Origin: Clostridia bacterium
Lineage (GTDB): Bacteria > Bacillota_A > Clostridia > Christensenellales > Borkfalkiaceae
Direction: 5' to 3'
DNA length: 47,748 nt
NCBI GenBank assembly: GCA_017462825.1
Contig: JAFTQI010000029.1
Span: 1-47,748 of the forward strand
Shown here: positions 28,974-37,793 of the stretch, piece after piece
Layout: the number at the start of each line of letters is the position of its first letter
Numbering within the stretch: position 1 is the stretch's first letter
Translations under genes and position numbers: made by a program
The notes under the pieces: generated by a model
The model's database searches: none
Told to the model about the DNA's origin: nothing
What the model saw: the letters and a program-made list of their open reading frames with translations, nothing else

Positions 28974-30650
28974 TCATACCTTCGTGATGATGTCTGCAAT
29001 CGCGCCGCCGGGAGGAAGCATGGGCAATACCATTTCGTCCTTATCGATGGTAACGTCAATTACACTTACCTTGCCCGATTTAAGCGCCGCTTCAAAGGCT
29101 TTTTTAAATTCCACTTGCGTTTCCGCTTTGTAGCCGTCCGCGCCGAACGCCTTTGCCAAAGCGACGAAATCGGTCTTTCTCGTCAAAACCGTGTTGGAAT
29201 ATCTCTTCCCAAAGAAAAGGGTTTGCCATTGTCTTACCATACCCAAAACGCCGTTATTCAACAGCACGATTACAACGGGGATTTTATAAGTAACAGCCGT
29301 AGCGAGTTCGTTCAAGTTCATACCGAAGCTGCCGTCGCCCGTAATCAAGACTACGGGGTCTTTCGTCGCTACGTATGCGCCCATCGCCGCGCCAAGACCG
29401 AAGCCCATCGTACCCAAACCGCCGCTTGATACAATTCTTCTCGGTCCGTCGAAATGCGCGTATTGCGCCGCCCACATTTGGTGCTGACCAACGTCCGTCG
29501 CAATCACCGTTCTTGCAGGCTTCAGCGCGTTGATTATTTCAAATACCTGCTTGGGCGTAAGAGGCGCTTTCGCCGCTGCTGCGATTTCTTCTTCGAATTG
29601 CTTTTCTTGGTTTTTAAGTTCGGTAACTCTTGCAAACCAAGCGGGTTTTTCGCTCGCTTCGCACTTCGCCGCAATGCGTTTGAAGGAGTCCTCTACGTCG
29701 CCGACCAAGCCAAGGTCTACGCGTACGTTTTTATTGACTTCCGCGCTATCGGGATCAAGCTGAATAATCTTGCTCGTCTTCGCGAACTTAGAAACGTTCC
29801 CCGTCGCTCTATCCGAGAAACGAACGCCAACCGCCAAAATCAAGTCCGCTTCGTTTTGAGACATGGACGACGCGTAATGCCCGTGCATACCCTGCATGCC
29901 GAGGAAACGCTCGTTGTCCTGCGGTACAGAGGAAAGTCCCATAAACGAACAACCGATCACTGCGCCGATCTTTTCAGCGAACTTAACAATGTCGTCGCCC
30001 ATACCGAGCCCTGCCGCGCCGCCGCCCACGTAAATGTACGGGCGTTTCGCTTCCGCAATCAACTCTACCGCTTTATCAATCAAGCTTTCCTTAACCTTGG
30101 GCAAAGGAATTTTTTCTACGACGGGTTGGGGTTCGTACTCGTATTTACCGATTTGTACGTCCTTAGGAATATCGACAAGTACAGGCCCCGGTCTGCCCGA
30201 TTTTGCAATCGAGAACGCCTTGCGAATGGTATCCGCCAAGTCTTCAATTTTATTGACGAAGAAATTATGCTTGGTGATAGGCAATGTTACGCCCGTGATA
30301 TCGATTTCTTGGAAACTGTCTTTCCCGATAAGCGAGCAAGGCACGTTCCCCGTAATCGCGACCATGGGAATACTATCTAGCATTGCCGTTGCGATACCCG
30401 TTACGAGGTTGGTCGCGCCCGGACCGCTCGTTGCGATACAAACGCCGACCTTACCCGTCGCGCGCGAATACCCGTCCGCCGCATGCGAAGCGCCTTGTTC
30501 GTGCGCCGTAAGAATATGATTGATTTCGTCTTTATATTCGTAAAGCGCGTCGTAGATATTGATAACTTGACCGCCAGGATAACCGAAAACGTCGGTAACC
30601 CCTTGTTCAATCAAGGTACGAATTAAAATTTGTGCACCGTTTAATTTCAT
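28974..30650 (-). CDS. ilvB: Acetolactate synthase large (catalytic) subunit
   Basis: IlvB uses thiamine diphosphate, FAD and magnesium to condense pyruvate with pyruvate or 2-oxobutanoate. It has 558 residues. The catalytic Glu is in LTAHEQGASHAADGYSRATG. The ThDP-Mg motif runs from GDGSFGMNLNELATA to VVIVLLNN. FGYPGGQVINIYDAL and LGMVRQWQ are typical of biosynthetic AHAS rather than catabolic AlsS. An AAGGAG site precedes the ATG. Repeat copy F separates it from leuA. Confidence 0.96.
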   Translation of the reverse strand: MKLNGAQILIRTLIEQGVTDVFGYPGGQVINIYDALYEYKDEINHILTAHEQGASHAADGYSRATGKVGVCIATSGPGATNLVTGIATAMLDSIPMVAITGNVPCSLIGKDSFQEIDITGVTLPITKHNFFVNKIEDLADTIRKAFSIAKSGRPGPVLVDIPKDVQIGKYEYEPQPVVEKIPLPKVKESLIDKAVELIAEAKRPYIYVGGGAAGLGMGDDIVKFAEKIGAVIGCSFMGLSSVPQDNERFLGMQGMHGHYASSMSQNEADLILAVGVRFSDRATGNVSKFAKTSKIIQLDPDSAEVNKNVRVDLGLVGDVEDSFKRIAAKCEASEKPAWFARVTELKNQEKQFEEEIAAAAKAPLTPKQVFEIINALKPARTVIATDVGQHQMWAAQYAHFDGPRRIVSSGGLGTMGFGLGAAMGAYVATKDPVVLITGDGSFGMNLNELATAVTYKIPVVIVLLNNGVLGMVRQWQTLFFGKRYSNTVLTRKTDFVALAKAFGADGYKAETQVEFKKAFEAALKSGKVSVIDVTIDKDEMVLPMLPPGGAIADIITKV

Positions 30651-30721
30651 ATATGTTTTTACTCCTTGTTGTTGATGTTAGAATGAATTGCCGCAAAACA
30701 CGCGGTTTCGTCTGTTTGCTT

Positions 30722-30821
30722 GGAATGTGGAGAAGCGAGCAGTTCAAGGCGCTGCGAGGGAGCGTACCGAATAGTACGTGACCGAGCAGCAACGCCGAAA
30801 TGCGACGCATATACGCGTTCC
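30722..30821 (+). repeat. Structured intercistronic repeat, copy F (leuA-ilvB)
   Basis: This copy closely resembles copy E. The apical hairpin is GCGTAC-CGAATA-GTACGT (30762-30779). The middle stem is GCTGC/GCAGC (30751-30755 and 30786-30790) where copy E has GCCGC/GCGGC, so both sides changed. The outer arm GGAATGTG (30722-30729) pairs with CGCGTTCC (30814-30821) through two T.G pairs. The leuA stop codon is two bases beyond. Confidence 0.8.
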
Positions 30822-30823
30822 GC

Positions 30824-32482
30824 TTATAGCATACGGTTGACTGCCGATACTAAAGCCCTCACCGACGACGTCATAATATCGCTGTGGATACCCGTACCCC
30901 AATAGGTGTTGCCGTCCGCTACAACACTCACGTAAGACGCCGCTAGCGCCGTAGATTTTTCTTCCAACGCGTGCTGTACGTACGTTTCTAAAACAAAATC
31001 CTTGCCGATGACTTGCTTGATTGCGCTTGATACGCAGTCGAGTCTACCGTTGCCGACAACGTCCGTTTGCACACTCTTGCCTTGGTATTCGACGATGATT
31101 TTGCCGCGTACCGTATCCGCGTCCACGTCCTCATACGTCGCGTTCACAATACGGAGCTTGTCACGAAGGTTCACGAAATCGTTCATAAAGATTTCATATA
31201 CTTCTTGCGGCGAGAGTTCTTTGTGCGCGTGGTCGGAGATACTCTTGACGTGATAGCCGAACACTTCGCGCATCTTGGGCGGAAGGACCAAATTAAACTG
31301 CGTTTCGAGTATGTACCCGATACCCCCCTTCCCCGATTGGGAATTGATGCGGATAACGTCCGCTTCGTACACTCTACCAACGTCGGCAGGGTCGATGGGG
31401 AGATAGGGAACAGTCCACGTATCCGAGTTCTTTTCCACGCGGTATTTCATACCCTTTGCAATCGCGTCTTGGTGCGAACCGCTAAATGCCGCAAACACAA
31501 GCGAACCGCTGTACGGCTGGCGTTCGCTGACTTTCATTCTCGTCACTCGTTCGTACACCTTCGTAATAGCGGGCAAATCGGAGAAATCAAGCTTGGGATC
31601 GACGCCTTGCGAGAACATATTCAAAGCAAGGGTGATAATGTCTACGTTTCCCGTTCTTTCGCCGTTGCCAAAGAGGGTACCTTCGATTCTGTCGCCGCCT
31701 GCAAGCAAACCCATTTCACTGTCCGCTACCGCGCAACCGCGGTCGTTATGCGGGTGCAAGGAAATGATGACGTTTTCACGGTTCTTCAAATTCTTGCACA
31801 TATATTCGACTTGGTTAGCGTACACGTGGGGCATTGAGTGGGAAACGGTGACGGGCAAGTTGATAATTGCCTTGTCGTTTTCCGTCGGTTGCCAAACGTC
31901 AAGCACCGCGTTGCAAATTTCCGCCGCGAATTCGGGTTCCGTGCCCGTAAAGCTTTCGGGGGAGTATTCAAAAGTAATCTTCCCTTCCGCTTTCTCGCGA
32001 TACTGTTTGCAAAGCTTCGCGCCGAACACGGCGATGTCGATAATTTCTTTCTTTTCCCGTCTAAACACCTGTTGACGTTGGGCTACGGAGGTGGAGTTGT
32101 ACAAATGCACGATTGCGTTCTTCGCACCTTTCAAGGCTTCGAAAGTTTTGGCGATGATGTGTTCGCGCGATTGCGTAAGCACTTGAATGGTCACGTCGTC
32201 GGGAATAAGATTTTCCTCGATAAGCTTACGGCAGAATTCGTATTCCGTCTCGCTCGCCGCGGGGAAACCTATTTCAATTTCCTTAAAACCGACGTAGCAA
32301 AGGAGTTTGAAAAACTCCAATTTTTCCTCCAAACTCATGGGAATAATGAGCGCCTGATTGCCGTCGCGCAAATCGACGCTACACCACACAGGCGGTTTTT
32401 CAATGGCGGATTTTTTCACCCAGTCCATCGTCACGCCTTGCGGCTCAAAATACTGTTTTACATACTTTTTACTATTTTTCAT
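30824..32482 (-). CDS. leuA: 2-isopropylmalate synthase, long (type 2) form
   Basis: LeuA condenses acetyl-CoA with 2-oxoisovalerate, the first committed step to leucine. The 552-residue sequence matches the long LeuA group (KYVKQYFEPQGVTMDWVKKSA at the start), not the ~510-residue group common in Bacillus. The TIM-barrel metal and substrate residues are in SVDLRDGNQALI and LHPHNDRGCAV; NGERTGNVDI is also present. The C-terminal ~130 residues are the leucine-sensing allosteric domain. The ribosome site is AAAAGGACAGG. A T-box leader lies just upstream. Confidence 0.95.
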   Translation of the reverse strand: MKNSKKYVKQYFEPQGVTMDWVKKSAIEKPPVWCSVDLRDGNQALIIPMSLEEKLEFFKLLCYVGFKEIEIGFPAASETEYEFCRKLIEENLIPDDVTIQVLTQSREHIIAKTFEALKGAKNAIVHLYNSTSVAQRQQVFRREKKEIIDIAVFGAKLCKQYREKAEGKITFEYSPESFTGTEPEFAAEICNAVLDVWQPTENDKAIINLPVTVSHSMPHVYANQVEYMCKNLKNRENVIISLHPHNDRGCAVADSEMGLLAGGDRIEGTLFGNGERTGNVDIITLALNMFSQGVDPKLDFSDLPAITKVYERVTRMKVSERQPYSGSLVFAAFSGSHQDAIAKGMKYRVEKNSDTWTVPYLPIDPADVGRVYEADVIRINSQSGKGGIGYILETQFNLVLPPKMREVFGYHVKSISDHAHKELSPQEVYEIFMNDFVNLRDKLRIVNATYEDVDADTVRGKIIVEYQGKSVQTDVVGNGRLDCVSSAIKQVIGKDFVLETYVQHALEEKSTALAASYVSVVADGNTYWGTGIHSDIMTSSVRALVSAVNRML

Positions 32483-32505
32483 AATCCTGTCCTTTTCGGG
32501 CTAAT

Positions 32506-32786
32506 AAAAAAGTCTCTCTCCGAAAAAGCGCACTGATTGCGCCTTTAAGAAAAGAGACGAAGATACTTCTCCGCGGTACCACTCTCATTGATGATTGTTC
32601 ATCCGCTCGTTTTTCTCTATAACGGGAGAAACCCGTCCGAATCTAATAAGCGCGGCTGCGCCGTTCTCTCGGCGGCTCGGGGAGGAGCTATATTCCGAAA
32701 AGCTGTGTCGACTCGCACCTACCGCCGACTCTCTGTCAAGCAAACCTTACGGATTTTTTTCCCGTCGTAGCCATTTTTATGCTATT
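32506..32786 (-). promoter_or_regulatory. T-box leader controlling leuA and the genes after it (probably tRNA-Leu)
   Basis: The T-box sequence AGAGTGGTACCGCGG is at 32571-32585. Stem I carries the conserved ACAGAGAG and GGTAGGTGCGAG wording (about 32714-32737). A GAATATAGCTCCTCC stretch at about 32682-32696 fits the specifier loop. Two CUC (Leu) triplets lie there, at 32682-32687, and are my candidates for the specifier, given the gene it controls. The terminator pairs GTCTCT (32553-32558) with AGAGAC (32512-32517) around a GCGCA/TGCGC inner hairpin and ends in TTTTTT (32506-32511). Uncharged tRNA should favour the antiterminator and switch the operon on. Confidence 0.92.
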
Positions 32787-32792
32787 GCATTT

Positions 32793-32822
32793 ATTCTACT
32801 ACATTTCTAACCGCTTTGTCAA
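32793..32822 (-). promoter_or_regulatory. Sigma-A promoter of the leuA operon
   Basis: On the minus strand TTGACA (32817-32822), an 18-bp spacer and TAGAAT (32793-32798) place the start just before T-box stem I. An inverted repeat, TTCCTTTA-TAAA-TAAAGGAA, at about 32839-32858, lies between this promoter and the ilvE stop and may weakly end ilvE transcription. Confidence 0.75.
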
Positions 32823-32863
32823 CGGTTTTAACCTACTATTCCTTTATAAATAAAGGAAATATG

Positions 32864-33925
32864 TTACAATTTATATACCCAATTAAACGTATCGTCCACT
32901 TTACCCCATTGAATACCCGTCAAGATATCATAGAGCTTTTGCGTGACTTCGCCGATCTTACCGCCGCCAATCACGTATTCGTCGTCGCCATATGCAAGTT
33001 TGCCGATGGGAGATACGACCGCCGCCGTACCGCAGCCCCATGCTTCTTCCAACGCGCCGCTCTTCATCGCTTCTACGAGTTCGTCCACCGAAAGGAGTCT
33101 TTCGCTCACCTTATACCCAAGCGATTTAAGCACTTCGATACAGCTCTTTCTCGTAATACCAGGTAAAATCGAGCCGGTAAGCTCGGGGGTCACGATTTCG
33201 CCGTTAATCTTGAACATAACGTTCATTGCGCCCACTTCTTCAATGTACTTTCTCTCTACGCCGTCCAACCATAAAACTTGGGAGTAACCCTTTTTCGCAG
33301 CCCGTTCGCCCGCTCTCGTACTCGCCGCATAGTTGCCGCCGCACTTTGCATAACCCGTACCGCCGCGCACCGTTCTTACGTCCTCGCTTTCAATCATAAT
33401 GCTAACGGGGTTGATACCCTCTTTATAGTAGCTTCCCGAAGGCGACGCGATAATCATAAACGTCGCGCGCTTTACAGCGTGTACGCCGAGCGCTTCATCG
33501 TCACCGAACATAAACGGACGAAGATATAAAGACGTACCAAACGACTTCGGCACCCACTTTTCTTCGAGTTTTACAAACGTCGTCAAAAGCTCGAGCATGT
33601 CCTGCTCGTCCATTTCAGGCAAACTCATACGCTCTGCCGAGCGGTTCATTCTCTTGATGTTTTCCATCGGGCGGAAAAGCTGTACGCCGCCGTCCGCACG
33701 GCGGTACGCTTTCAAGCCTTCAAAGATTTCCGCGCCGTAGTGAAGCACAGTCGAGGCAGGGTGCAACGAGATTCTGCCAAACGGCACGATTCGCGCGTCC
33801 TTCCAGCCTTCGCTTTCCGTCCAATCCACAATCAACATGTGGTCGGTGAATACTTTTCCAAACCCTAATTTATCTTCCGGCGGCATCGTGGAGGGAGTCG
33901 TCGTTTTCGTGATACTGATTTTCAT
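32864..33925 (-). CDS. ilvE: Branched-chain amino acid aminotransferase
   Basis: This PLP enzyme makes the final transamination to Val, Leu and Ile. It belongs to fold type IV, in the ~350-residue group that includes the eukaryotic BCATs. The PLP Lys is in GGTGYAKCGGNYAAS. LHYGAEIFEGLKAYR, RPFMFGDD and ERKYIEEVGAMNVMF are family signatures. I place the start at 33925 (353 residues): AGGGGG is then 8 bases away, against 2 for the ATG at 33931. It lies just upstream of leuA on the same strand but outside T-box control, with its own promoter. Confidence 0.95.
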   Translation of the reverse strand: MKISITKTTTPSTMPPEDKLGFGKVFTDHMLIVDWTESEGWKDARIVPFGRISLHPASTVLHYGAEIFEGLKAYRRADGGVQLFRPMENIKRMNRSAERMSLPEMDEQDMLELLTTFVKLEEKWVPKSFGTSLYLRPFMFGDDEALGVHAVKRATFMIIASPSGSYYKEGINPVSIMIESEDVRTVRGGTGYAKCGGNYAASTRAGERAAKKGYSQVLWLDGVERKYIEEVGAMNVMFKINGEIVTPELTGSILPGITRKSCIEVLKSLGYKVSERLLSVDELVEAMKSGALEEAWGCGTAAVVSPIGKLAYGDDEYVIGGGKIGEVTQKLYDILTGIQWGKVDDTFNWVYKL

Positions 33926-33996
33926 AATCATTCCCCCTTTTGCAATTCGTTTTTCGAATGAAAGAAACTCCTTTCATTTATTTATATAATGATACT

Positions 33997-34025
33997 ATGA
34001 TAGCACACCGAAAAAATTAAGTCAA
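33997..34025 (-). promoter_or_regulatory. Sigma-A promoter of ilvE
   Basis: On the minus strand TTGACT (34020-34025), 17 bp and TATCAT (33997-34002). The leader contains an 8-bp hairpin, AATGAAAG/CTTTCATT, at about 33957-33980. No T-box sequence is seen in this leader. Confidence 0.65.
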
Positions 34026-34076
34026 CGTTTTTTCAAGCCGAAAAACGTATTTTTTATAAAAAATACCGCGTAAAAG

Positions 34077-34109
34077 AAAAAAGAACCCTCTGCAACAAGC
34101 AAAGAGTTC
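34077..34109 (-). terminator. Intrinsic terminator of the symporter gene
   Basis: On the minus strand GAACTCTTTGC, a TTGTT loop and GCAGAGGGTTC form an 11-bp stem with two G.U pairs, followed by TTTTTTCTTTT. Confidence 0.9.
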
Positions 34110-34131
34110 TCTTTTGAATTCTTAAGGATAC

Positions 34132-35757
34132 TTATTCGTTTTCCGCAGCCGTTTCCGCGTTATCTGCTTTTCCCGCAGTATCGTCCGCCGTATACGCCAC
34201 TTCTTCATCGTCCGTTTCAAAAAGCTCGGAAATGAATTCTTCGTTTTGGTCGTCGTAAATAGAAAGCATAGGCTTCACGTTTTTGCCTTTCTTTCTATCA
34301 AAGTAGTTTTTGGTGATACGCCAAACGAGTCCGCTCATGAATACCAAACCGATCAAGTTAGGCAGCGCCATCAAGCCGTTGAAAGTATCGGAAATCGCCC
34401 AAGCGAGTTCGCCGTCTATCACCGCCGACGCGATAACAAGCAAAACGTACGCTACTTTGAATACCGTCGTTGCGATTTTTCTACCCGTTTCGCCCGTTTT
34501 ACGGAAAAGGAAATCCACCGATTTCTCTCCGTAATACGACCAAGCCAAAATCGTGGTAAATGCGAAAAGGGGAAGAATGGTTGAGTAAACGATTTTCCCG
34601 AAACTGCCAAAGAACTTTTGGAACGCACCCATCGAAACCGCGGTATCCGCCGCCGCGCCCGCGGAGTAGAGTACTTCCATCTTATCCCCGAAGGAAACGA
34701 GAATGACAAGCGCCGTCAACGTACAAATAATGAACGTATCAAAGAATACTTCGAAGATACCCCAAAGCCCTTGCTTTACAGGTTCGCGAGTGACGGACGC
34801 GCTGTGCGCGATAACGGAAGAACCGAGCCCCGCTTCGTTCGAGAATACGCCTCGCGCAAGACCTTTTTGAATGATTTGCGAGAACACGTATCCGCTAAAG
34901 CCTGCTACGGCTGTTTCAAAACCGAAAATATTTTTAAAAATCAACGAGAACGCCGTACCGACCATCGTCACGTTTGCAATGATAATAATCAATGCCATTA
35001 CAATGAAAATCAAGGACATAAACGGCACGAGAATGGACGCCACTCTACCGATGCTCTTGATACCGCCAAGCACGATAAGCGCAAGTACGATAGAAACCAC
35101 GATACCGACGATAAGCCCGATTGTTTTTTTATCACCCGAGGCCACTTCTTGGAAAGTGGACGAAATTTTATTCGTTTGCACGCCGCTCATACCGATTGCG
35201 GCAAAGGTACAAAATACCGCCGCCATAACGCCGAGAATTTTCCCGAACGTTTTCAAGAACGAGCCCGTTTTCCCCGTTTGGTTTCTGCCCAAACCCTGCG
35301 AAAGGTAGTATGCAGGTCCGCCCGAAAAATCGCCGTTCTTTTCCTTTTTACGGAAATACAAGCCGAGTACGTTTTCAGCATAGTTAGTAATCATACCGAA
35401 GAACGCGGAAATCCACATCCAAAATACCGCGCCGGGACCGCCTGTCATAATTGCGGACGTTACGCCGACAATGTTCCCCGTGCCAACCGTACCCGAAATC
35501 GCCGTTGCGAACGCTTCAAACTGCGAAATAGAATTTTCCTTTTTCGACAAACCCTTTTTCTTCTTGCCAATGCTCTTAACAGTCGGAATAATCGTTTCAT
35601 TCCACGACGTACCGAACTTACGCACCTGCATCACACGCGTACGGATCGTAATTAGAAGCCCTACGCCAAGAATGAGAATAATCATCGGCCAACCCCAAAC
35701 GACTTCGTTGACCTTGGAATTGATTTTCTCAATCCACGCTACAATCTTGTCCCACAT
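34132..35757 (-). CDS. Sodium:alanine/glycine symporter (AGCS family)
   Basis: This 541-residue carrier takes up alanine or glycine with Na+. It has about 11 membrane helices. The AGCS signature GTVGTGNIVGVTSAIMTGGPGAVFW is exact over its first 20 residues, and SNEAGLGSSVIAHSA and FFGMITNYAENVLGLYFR are also typical. The C-terminal ~50 residues are acidic and cytoplasmic. I start at ATG 35757, which has GTGGAGG ahead; an upstream in-frame start at 35787 lies in a leader hairpin. A glycine riboswitch sits in the leader, so glycine is the likely substrate or signal. Confidence 0.93.
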   Translation of the reverse strand: MWDKIVAWIEKINSKVNEVVWGWPMIILILGVGLLITIRTRVMQVRKFGTSWNETIIPTVKSIGKKKKGLSKKENSISQFEAFATAISGTVGTGNIVGVTSAIMTGGPGAVFWMWISAFFGMITNYAENVLGLYFRKKEKNGDFSGGPAYYLSQGLGRNQTGKTGSFLKTFGKILGVMAAVFCTFAAIGMSGVQTNKISSTFQEVASGDKKTIGLIVGIVVSIVLALIVLGGIKSIGRVASILVPFMSLIFIVMALIIIIANVTMVGTAFSLIFKNIFGFETAVAGFSGYVFSQIIQKGLARGVFSNEAGLGSSVIAHSASVTREPVKQGLWGIFEVFFDTFIICTLTALVILVSFGDKMEVLYSAGAAADTAVSMGAFQKFFGSFGKIVYSTILPLFAFTTILAWSYYGEKSVDFLFRKTGETGRKIATTVFKVAYVLLVIASAVIDGELAWAISDTFNGLMALPNLIGLVFMSGLVWRITKNYFDRKKGKNVKPMLSIYDDQNEEFISELFETDDEEVAYTADDTAGKADNAETAAENE

Positions 35758-35773
35758 AGTAAAAACCTCCACT

Positions 35774-35785
35774 GTCCTTTCGGAC
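35774..35785 (-). other. Small GAAA-loop hairpin near the symporter ribosome site
   Basis: GTCC-GAAA-GGAC lies 6 bases before the GTGGAGG site, after the riboswitch terminator. It may shape access to the ribosome site. Confidence 0.4.
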
Positions 35786-35810
35786 AAAAAAATTAAACGA
35801 ATTTTCGGAG

Positions 35811-35845
35811 AAAAAACGGAGCGATTTTGTGCAAAATCACTCCGT
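35811..35845 (-). terminator. Riboswitch expression-platform terminator
   Basis: On the minus strand ACGGAGTGATTTTG, a 2-base loop and CAAAATCGCTCCGT pair over 14 bp with one G.U, followed by TTTTTTC. It lies between the glycine aptamers and the symporter start, so transcription must read through it. Confidence 0.88.
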
Positions 35846-35920
35846 AAACAGTCTATTGTTCTTCAAAAATGGCGATAGCAGGTATGCGTTGAATGCAAAA
35901 ACACCGATTTTGAAAAGCGC

Positions 35921-36090
35921 GACTCTGTCCTTTTGCCTGAGAGATTGACAAGATTTTTCTTGCTTGCCCCTTCGGCACTCAATTCAATGAGTTTCTCCGG
36001 AGTGCTATCCGATTACAGTTCCCGATCTTTCGACCACCTGAGAGATTCACTCCTTCGGTTGAACGCCGCGCGTTCATCTTCTGCAACCTT
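35921..36090 (-). promoter_or_regulatory. Tandem glycine riboswitch
   Basis: Two aptamers follow one another on the minus strand. The first (about 36090-36011) has AACCGAAGGAGTGAATCTCT then CAGGTGG. The second (about 36006-35921) has GCCGAAGGGGCAAG and the near-invariant CTCTCAGGCAAAAGGACAGA. Both carry the CCGAAG and CTCTCAGG cores of the glycine riboswitch. The expression platform is the terminator at 35811-35845. Whether glycine turns the symporter on or off cannot be settled by eye. Between aptamer and terminator lies a copy of the GCAGGTATGCG motif (35877-35887). Confidence 0.95.
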
Positions 36091-36113
36091 CTTATAGCGT
36101 TTGCTTGTGTACA

Positions 36114-36143
36114 AGAATATCATAATTCTTTTTCGTTTGTCAA
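36114..36143 (-). promoter_or_regulatory. Promoter of the riboswitch-symporter transcript
   Basis: On the minus strand TTGACA (36138-36143), 18 bp and TATTCT (36114-36119) with a TGA extension. Transcription would begin near 36107, just before aptamer 1. Confidence 0.75.
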
Positions 36144-36183
36144 GGGAATTTTTATAGATTTTCACACTTTTTACACGTTTTTG

Positions 36184-36213
36184 TTGGCTTTTTTCTCGCG
36201 GGCGTGTTATAAT
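36184..36213 (+). promoter_or_regulatory. Promoter of the DUF1538-PII operon
   Basis: TTGGCT (36184-36189), 18 bp and TATAAT (36208-36213) with a TGT extension. It is divergent from the riboswitch promoter, about 40 bp away. The ribosome site AAGGT is 7 bases before the ATG at 36246. Confidence 0.65.
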
Positions 36214-36245
36214 GTAGTATATCGACTACTTATAATAAGGTAAAC

Positions 36246-37778
36246 ATGTTAAAAGCGTTGTTCAAAAAATTAACGGAAGCGACCGTTTCGGTCTTGCCGG
36301 TAACGGCAATCGTGCTTCTTTTGAATTTTATGCCGTTCGCGTCCGTTTCGTTTACGGGCACGGAAACGGCTGTTTTCGTATGCAGCGCGGCACTCCTTAT
36401 TTTCGGCATGGCGCTTTTCAACCTCGGCGCGGACATCGCGATGACGCCAATGGGCGAACAAATCGGTTCGGGACTGTCTAAATCGGGCAAGTTCAAAACG
36501 TTGCTTTTGATTTGCTTTATGATGGGCGTGTTTATCACGATCGCCGAGCCCGATTTATCCGTACTCGCTTCGCAAGTTAAGGACGTCATCAACAGCACGG
36601 CGCTCACCGTTGCGATCGGTATGGGCGTAGGGATTTTCCTTGTGCTGTCCATCTTAAAAATCGTATTCCGTATTACCTTGGCGCAAATGCTGACTTTCTT
36701 CTATTTAATTTTGTTTGCGCTCGTAGGTTTGGGCTTGACCGTTTCCCCCGAAAGCTTTAGAAGCTTTCTTCCGCTCGCATTCGACTCGGGCGGCGTTACG
36801 ACCGGTCCTATCACCGTACCCTTTATCATGGCGCTCGGCGTAGGGGTTAGCGCAACGCTTGGGGATAAGCGGGATAGAGAGAGTAGTTTCGGCTTTATCG
36901 CCCTTTGCTCTATCGGTCCGATTCTTGCGGTTATGCTGCTTGGCGTGTTCTCGACGGGAACGGTCGATTATGTTCTGCCCGATTACGGCATGGATTTAGG
37001 GCACGTCCCCACTACCATTTTGCATACGCTCAAAAACGTGGCGATTGCGCTTGGACCTATCGTTATTTTCTTCTTTATTTTGCAAGCGATATTTATGCGC
37101 TCGTCAAGGCGTAGGGTAAAGCAAATCGTCGTGGGTATTTTTTATACTTTCTTCGGTTTGGTTATTTTCCTTTCCGCTGTGGAAATCGGTTTCATGCCTA
37201 TCGGTTTTAAGATGGGCGCGCAGCTTTCCACAGTCAACCGTTGGCTTATGGTCGGTATTGCGTTTGTGCTCGGTTTTGCCGTCGTACTCGCCGAGCCTGC
37301 CATTCACGTACTCAAAAAGCAAGTGGAGACGGTCACGGGCGGCGCGATTTCCAAACGCTCAATGCTCATTGCCCTTTCCGTCGGCGTGGGTTTGTCTATC
37401 GCCCTTTCCGTCCTTCGCGTTATCTACGGATTTAGCGTGCTTTACTATCTCATTCCCGGCTATATTCTTTCTTTGGGGCTTTCCTTCTTCGTACCCAAGA
37501 TTTATACGGCAATCGCATTCGACTCGGGCGGGGTAGCAAGCGGTCCGCTTACCTCTACGTTCATCTTACCTTTCATTGTAGGCGTATGCTCAGCAATGAG
37601 CGGTCCTGCGAGCGTACTCACCGACGCGTTTGGGCTTGTGGCGATGGTCGCAATGACTCCGCTTATCACCATTCAAACGCTCGGCTTTAAAGCGGTTGTC
37701 ACCAAACACGTCAAAGAAAAGATCGCCATGAAGCGGATTCTCGACGCGGACGACGAACAAATCATAAAATTTATGTAA
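36246..37778 (+). CDS. DUF1538 family membrane protein (putative transporter)
   Basis: This 510-residue protein has about 12-14 membrane helices in two related halves. Each half contains the DUF1538 core: LAFDSGGVTTGPITVPFIMA (about residue 178) and AFDSGGVASGPLTSTFI (about residue 425). An AEPD or AEPA motif also recurs (IAEPDLSVLASQVK and LAEPAIHVLKKQVE). The Asp-Ser-Gly-Gly repeats in mirrored positions suggest a substrate path like inverted-repeat carriers. The substrate is unknown. Two PII-like proteins follow at 15 and 4 bp, so the pump or channel is probably controlled by an energy or metabolite signal. Start chosen by AAGG spacing. Confidence 0.85.
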   Translation: MLKALFKKLTEATVSVLPVTAIVLLLNFMPFASVSFTGTETAVFVCSAALLIFGMALFNLGADIAMTPMGEQIGSGLSKSGKFKTLLLICFMMGVFITIAEPDLSVLASQVKDVINSTALTVAIGMGVGIFLVLSILKIVFRITLAQMLTFFYLILFALVGLGLTVSPESFRSFLPLAFDSGGVTTGPITVPFIMALGVGVSATLGDKRDRESSFGFIALCSIGPILAVMLLGVFSTGTVDYVLPDYGMDLGHVPTTILHTLKNVAIALGPIVIFFFILQAIFMRSSRRRVKQIVVGIFYTFFGLVIFLSAVEIGFMPIGFKMGAQLSTVNRWLMVGIAFVLGFAVVLAEPAIHVLKKQVETVTGGAISKRSMLIALSVGVGLSIALSVLRVIYGFSVLYYLIPGYILSLGLSFFVPKIYTAIAFDSGGVASGPLTSTFILPFIVGVCSAMSGPASVLTDAFGLVAMVAMTPLITIQTLGFKAVVTKHVKEKIAMKRILDADDEQIIKFM

Positions 37779-37793
37779 AACAAGGGGGCAGGT

